This document shows, piece by piece, positions 40,927 to 42,965 of a stretch of DNA of 42,965 nt. A program made the position numbers and the translations under genes. Each line of letters begins with the position of its first letter. Within the stretch, counting starts at the first letter, position 1. The notes under the pieces are model-generated. The model made no database searches. It saw nothing but the letters and a program-made list of their open reading frames with translations, and was not told the DNA's origin. The stretch covers positions 1 through 42,965 of the forward strand of contig JAZUCU010000006.1 of NCBI GenBank assembly GCA_045639325.1, written 5' to 3'. This DNA comes from RGIG8244 sp045639325 (GTDB lineage Bacteria; Verrucomicrobiota; Lentisphaeria; Victivallales; UBA1829).

Positions 40927-42543
40927 TCAGAAAAGACCAACCGTTTCGCCGTTGACCAGTTTGATTGCTTCCGCATTGGGAACTTTGGGCAGTCCGGGCA
41001 TGGTGATGATATCGCCCAGGTAAACAACGATGAAGCCGCAGCCGCTTTTCACCTCAATATCACGGATATGGATTTTGAAATTTGCCGGGACATTGAGCAG
41101 TTTGGGATCATCGGAGAAAGAATACTGTGTTTTGGCGATACAAACCGGGAATTGTGAATATTCCGCAGTCAAAGCCGCCAGTTTTTTCGCCGCAGAAGCA
41201 GAGAATTCAACGCCGTCAGCGCCATAACATTTGCAGGCAATCTTGTTGAGTTTTTCTTCGATGGAATCGGTAAGATCATAAAGATAATTGAGGGTACACG
41301 CTTTTTCCGCTTCCTGCACAACTTTCTCTGCAAGTTCAATACAGCCCTCGCCGCCATTGACAAAGCCGGTGGATTCGGAACAGATCATGCCGTTATCCGC
41401 ACAGAGCTGACGGAACAGGGCAACTTCTTCATCGGTATCGTTACCGAAACGGTTAAGATTCACCACCACATTGAGCCCGAAAAGCTCATGCAGATTATCA
41501 TAATGTTTTTTGACATTGGCGAAACCGGTTTTAATACATCCATCGCCGTGAAGTTTCATGGCTTTGATTGTGGCAACCAGTACCGCACAGGCAGGAGAGA
41601 GACCAGCCTTACGGCATTTGATATCAAGGAATTTTTCCGCACCGAGATCACTGCCGAATCCGGCTTCGGTAATCACATATTCGCCGAGACGCAATGCGGT
41701 ATCGGTTGCCTGGACGGAGTTGCATCCGTGGGCAATGTTGGCGAAAGGTCCGCCGTGAATGATCGCCGGAGTGCCTTCCAGAGTCTGCACCAGATTGGGA
41801 CGGAATGCTTCTTTGAGGAGCACCGCCATCGCGCCGTTGGCTTTCAGGTCACGGGCTTTGACTTCGCGTTTGTCATAAGTCTGAGCGACTGTGATATTTC
41901 CGAGACGTTCTTCCAAATCTTCCAGGGAGGTTGCCAGACAGAATACGGCCATGACTTCGGATGCAACGGTGATACAGAAATGATCTTCCCGCACCACGCC
42001 GTCAGACTTGCCGCCCATGCCGATCACAACGTTACGCAAAGCACGGTCATTCATATCAAGACAGCGTTTGAATGTGATTGTCCGCGGGTCGATTCCGAGG
42101 ACATTTCCCTGCTGGATGTGATTATCAATCAACGCACAAAGCAGATTGTTTGCACTGGTGATGGCATGGAAGTCGCCGGTAAAATGCAAGTTGATATCTT
42201 CCATGGGAACGACCTGGGAATATCCGCCGCCGGTAGCTCCGCCTTTCATGCCGAAAACGGGACCGAGAGAAGGTTCACGCAAAGCGAGGATGGATTTTTT
42301 GCCGATTTTACGCAAACCGTCAGCCAATCCGATGGAAATGGTAGTTTTGCCGTCGCCCTGTTTGGTGGGCGTCATTGCGGTGACGAGGATCAGTTTAGCG
42401 GTACGCGGGGAATTGATTGCAGAGATTTTTGCTTTATACTTTCCATAAAGTTCATAATCATCTTCTTTCAAGCCGAGATCGGCTGCGATTACGGAGATAT
42501 TACGCATGACTGCATTTCTGGCAATTTCGATATCGCTGAGCAT
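40927..42543 (-). CDS. fhs: Formate-tetrahydrofolate ligase
   Basis: This 538-residue enzyme makes 10-formyl-tetrahydrofolate from formate, tetrahydrofolate and ATP in the cytoplasm. The chain matches the family throughout. The P-loop is TPTKQGDGKTT at 58-68; the usual residues are PxGEGK, so the substitution KQGDGK is mild. REPSLGPVFGMKGGATGGGYSQV, NLHFTGDFHAITSANNLL and GGPFANIAHGCNS are highly characteristic. The length is close to the usual 550-560. It is a monocistronic gene with its own promoter and terminator. In an anaerobe it may serve one-carbon metabolism or acetogenesis-type formate assimilation, but no neighbouring Wood-Ljungdahl genes are present here. Confidence 0.98.
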   Translation of the reverse strand: MLSDIEIARNAVMRNISVIAADLGLKEDDYELYGKYKAKISAINSPRTAKLILVTAMTPTKQGDGKTTISIGLADGLRKIGKKSILALREPSLGPVFGMKGGATGGGYSQVVPMEDINLHFTGDFHAITSANNLLCALIDNHIQQGNVLGIDPRTITFKRCLDMNDRALRNVVIGMGGKSDGVVREDHFCITVASEVMAVFCLATSLEDLEERLGNITVAQTYDKREVKARDLKANGAMAVLLKEAFRPNLVQTLEGTPAIIHGGPFANIAHGCNSVQATDTALRLGEYVITEAGFGSDLGAEKFLDIKCRKAGLSPACAVLVATIKAMKLHGDGCIKTGFANVKKHYDNLHELFGLNVVVNLNRFGNDTDEEVALFRQLCADNGMICSESTGFVNGGEGCIELAEKVVQEAEKACTLNYLYDLTDSIEEKLNKIACKCYGADGVEFSASAAKKLAALTAEYSQFPVCIAKTQYSFSDDPKLLNVPANFKIHIRDIEVKSGCGFIVVYLGDIITMPGLPKVPNAEAIKLVNGETVGLF

Positions 42544-42829
42544 GTTTCTGATTCCTCAATTCTGTTAATTTATGACCGTCCCCTGAATGATAAAATTCCG
42601 GACAACCTATTACAATAGCATACATTCTCAACTTTTCAACTTTATCCATTGATATCATCAGAAAAATATTACAAATATCTCATAAAAAATTTATTTTTTG
42701 ACCGTTTGTGCAATAATTATTTGAAAAAATATCCAATAGACGAATACATTGTATAAAACAAATCGGTATCAAACGTAAAACAAGCAAAAATCTAAACGTC
42801 CGGAGAAACTCGGCTTTACGAGAAAACAA
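42544..42829. other. Intergenic region upstream of fhs
   Basis: These bases contain the fhs promoter and then AT-rich DNA without a gene. Nothing else was recognised before the repeat that begins near 42830. Confidence 0.5.
42612..42639 (-). promoter_or_regulatory. Sigma-70-type promoter of fhs
   Basis: On the minus strand TTGAAA (-35, 42634-42639) and TATTGT (-10, 42612-42617) are separated by 16 bases, about 70 bases upstream of the fhs start codon. Confidence 0.55.
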
Positions 42830-42965
42830 GCCCTGTAAGGGCGGAGAGAGTCAGACAGCCCAGGGTGAGCGAAGCGTAACCCTGGGTATAAGTCCCTTGA
42901 ATTCGCATAATGACAGCCACCGCGTTGACAGCGTTTCGTTAGAAACGGATGGCATCGTGGTGGCA
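42830..42965. repeat. REP-like hairpin cluster, runs off the window edge
   Basis: Several consecutive hairpins occupy the last 136 bases. GCCCT/AGGGC lies at 42830-42842. CCCAGGGT (42859-42866) pairs with ACCCTGGG (42879-42886). A composite stem GCCACCGCG (42916-42924) pairs with CGTGGTGGC (42956-42964) with one G-U pair, and encloses CGTTTC/GAAACG (42932-42947). The AGCCCAGGG/ACCCTGGGT arrangement resembles REP-type elements linked to RAYT transposases in related phyla. The element may continue past the window edge, where a transposase could lie. Confidence 0.6.

Noticed and set aside
41488..42618. Plus-strand open frame of 376 codons antisense to fhs
   Set aside because: It lies against an unambiguous fhs gene and shows no protein-like motifs.

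Overview
The window looks like a chromosomal piece from a member of the Lentisphaerota (class Lentisphaeria, Victivallales-like), probably gut- or rumen-associated. The evidence is the combination of DUF4838 proteins, pseudopilin genes of the FTLIELL type placed beside carbohydrate genes, an ECF sigma N-terminus of the MAFTTRKSLLAKVR type followed by a small zf-HC2 anti-sigma-like gene, AraC and LacI regulators next to glycoside hydrolase clusters, and several Gfo/Idh/MocA oxidoreductases. This assignment rests on family composition only. No rRNA, tRNA, CRISPR array or complete transposase gene was seen.

Layout. Bases 1-1209 hold two unrecognised plus-strand genes, the first cut by the window edge. 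Bases 1210-1535 are non-coding and carry a 26-bp sequence that recurs at 25603. Bases 1536-3694 hold two overlapping radical SAM genes. An AraC regulator (3841-4695, minus) is divergent from a three-gene plus-strand unit: a QueG/RdhA-like Fe-S protein, a U32-like protein and a Gfo/Idh/MocA oxidoreductase (4783-7889). Bases 7979-20503 are a minus-strand polysaccharide-use block. Its LacI gene has a strong promoter with a 24-bp palindrome over +1, and it is followed by a pseudopilin, an exported DUF4838 protein, a small exported protein, an unassigned hydrolase-like protein, a GH36-like alpha-galactosidase and a GH2 enzyme.

Bases 20504-25523 are the most unusual part. A leader of about 230 bp with predicted hairpins precedes a 48-codon remnant of an ECF sigma factor. 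The remnant overlaps a zf-HC2 gene by the ATGA arrangement. These are followed by an exported protein with a Lon-type (S16) protease domain but no ATPase, and a large Sel1-repeat lipoprotein. This may be an envelope proteolysis or stress module.

Bases 25910-31646 are a second minus-strand catabolic unit: AraC, PHP phosphoesterase, NAD-dependent epimerase, creatininase-like protein and an unassigned hydrolase-like protein. Divergent from that AraC gene, bases 31833-39634 form a plus-strand unit: exported TPR protein, DUF4838 protein with a C-terminal F5/8C domain, two pseudopilin-like genes, a GH63-like glycosidase and a Gfo/Idh/MocA oxidoreductase, ending at a clear terminator. An alpha/beta-hydrolase esterase and formate-tetrahydrofolate ligase (fhs), both minus, follow. 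The window ends in a hairpin-rich, REP-like repeat.

Taken together, most of the window appears devoted to regulated breakdown of complex glycans. Exported DUF4838 proteins are encoded beside pseudopilins, cytoplasmic-type glycosidases trim the oligosaccharides, and NAD-dependent oxidoreductases or epimerases process the sugars.
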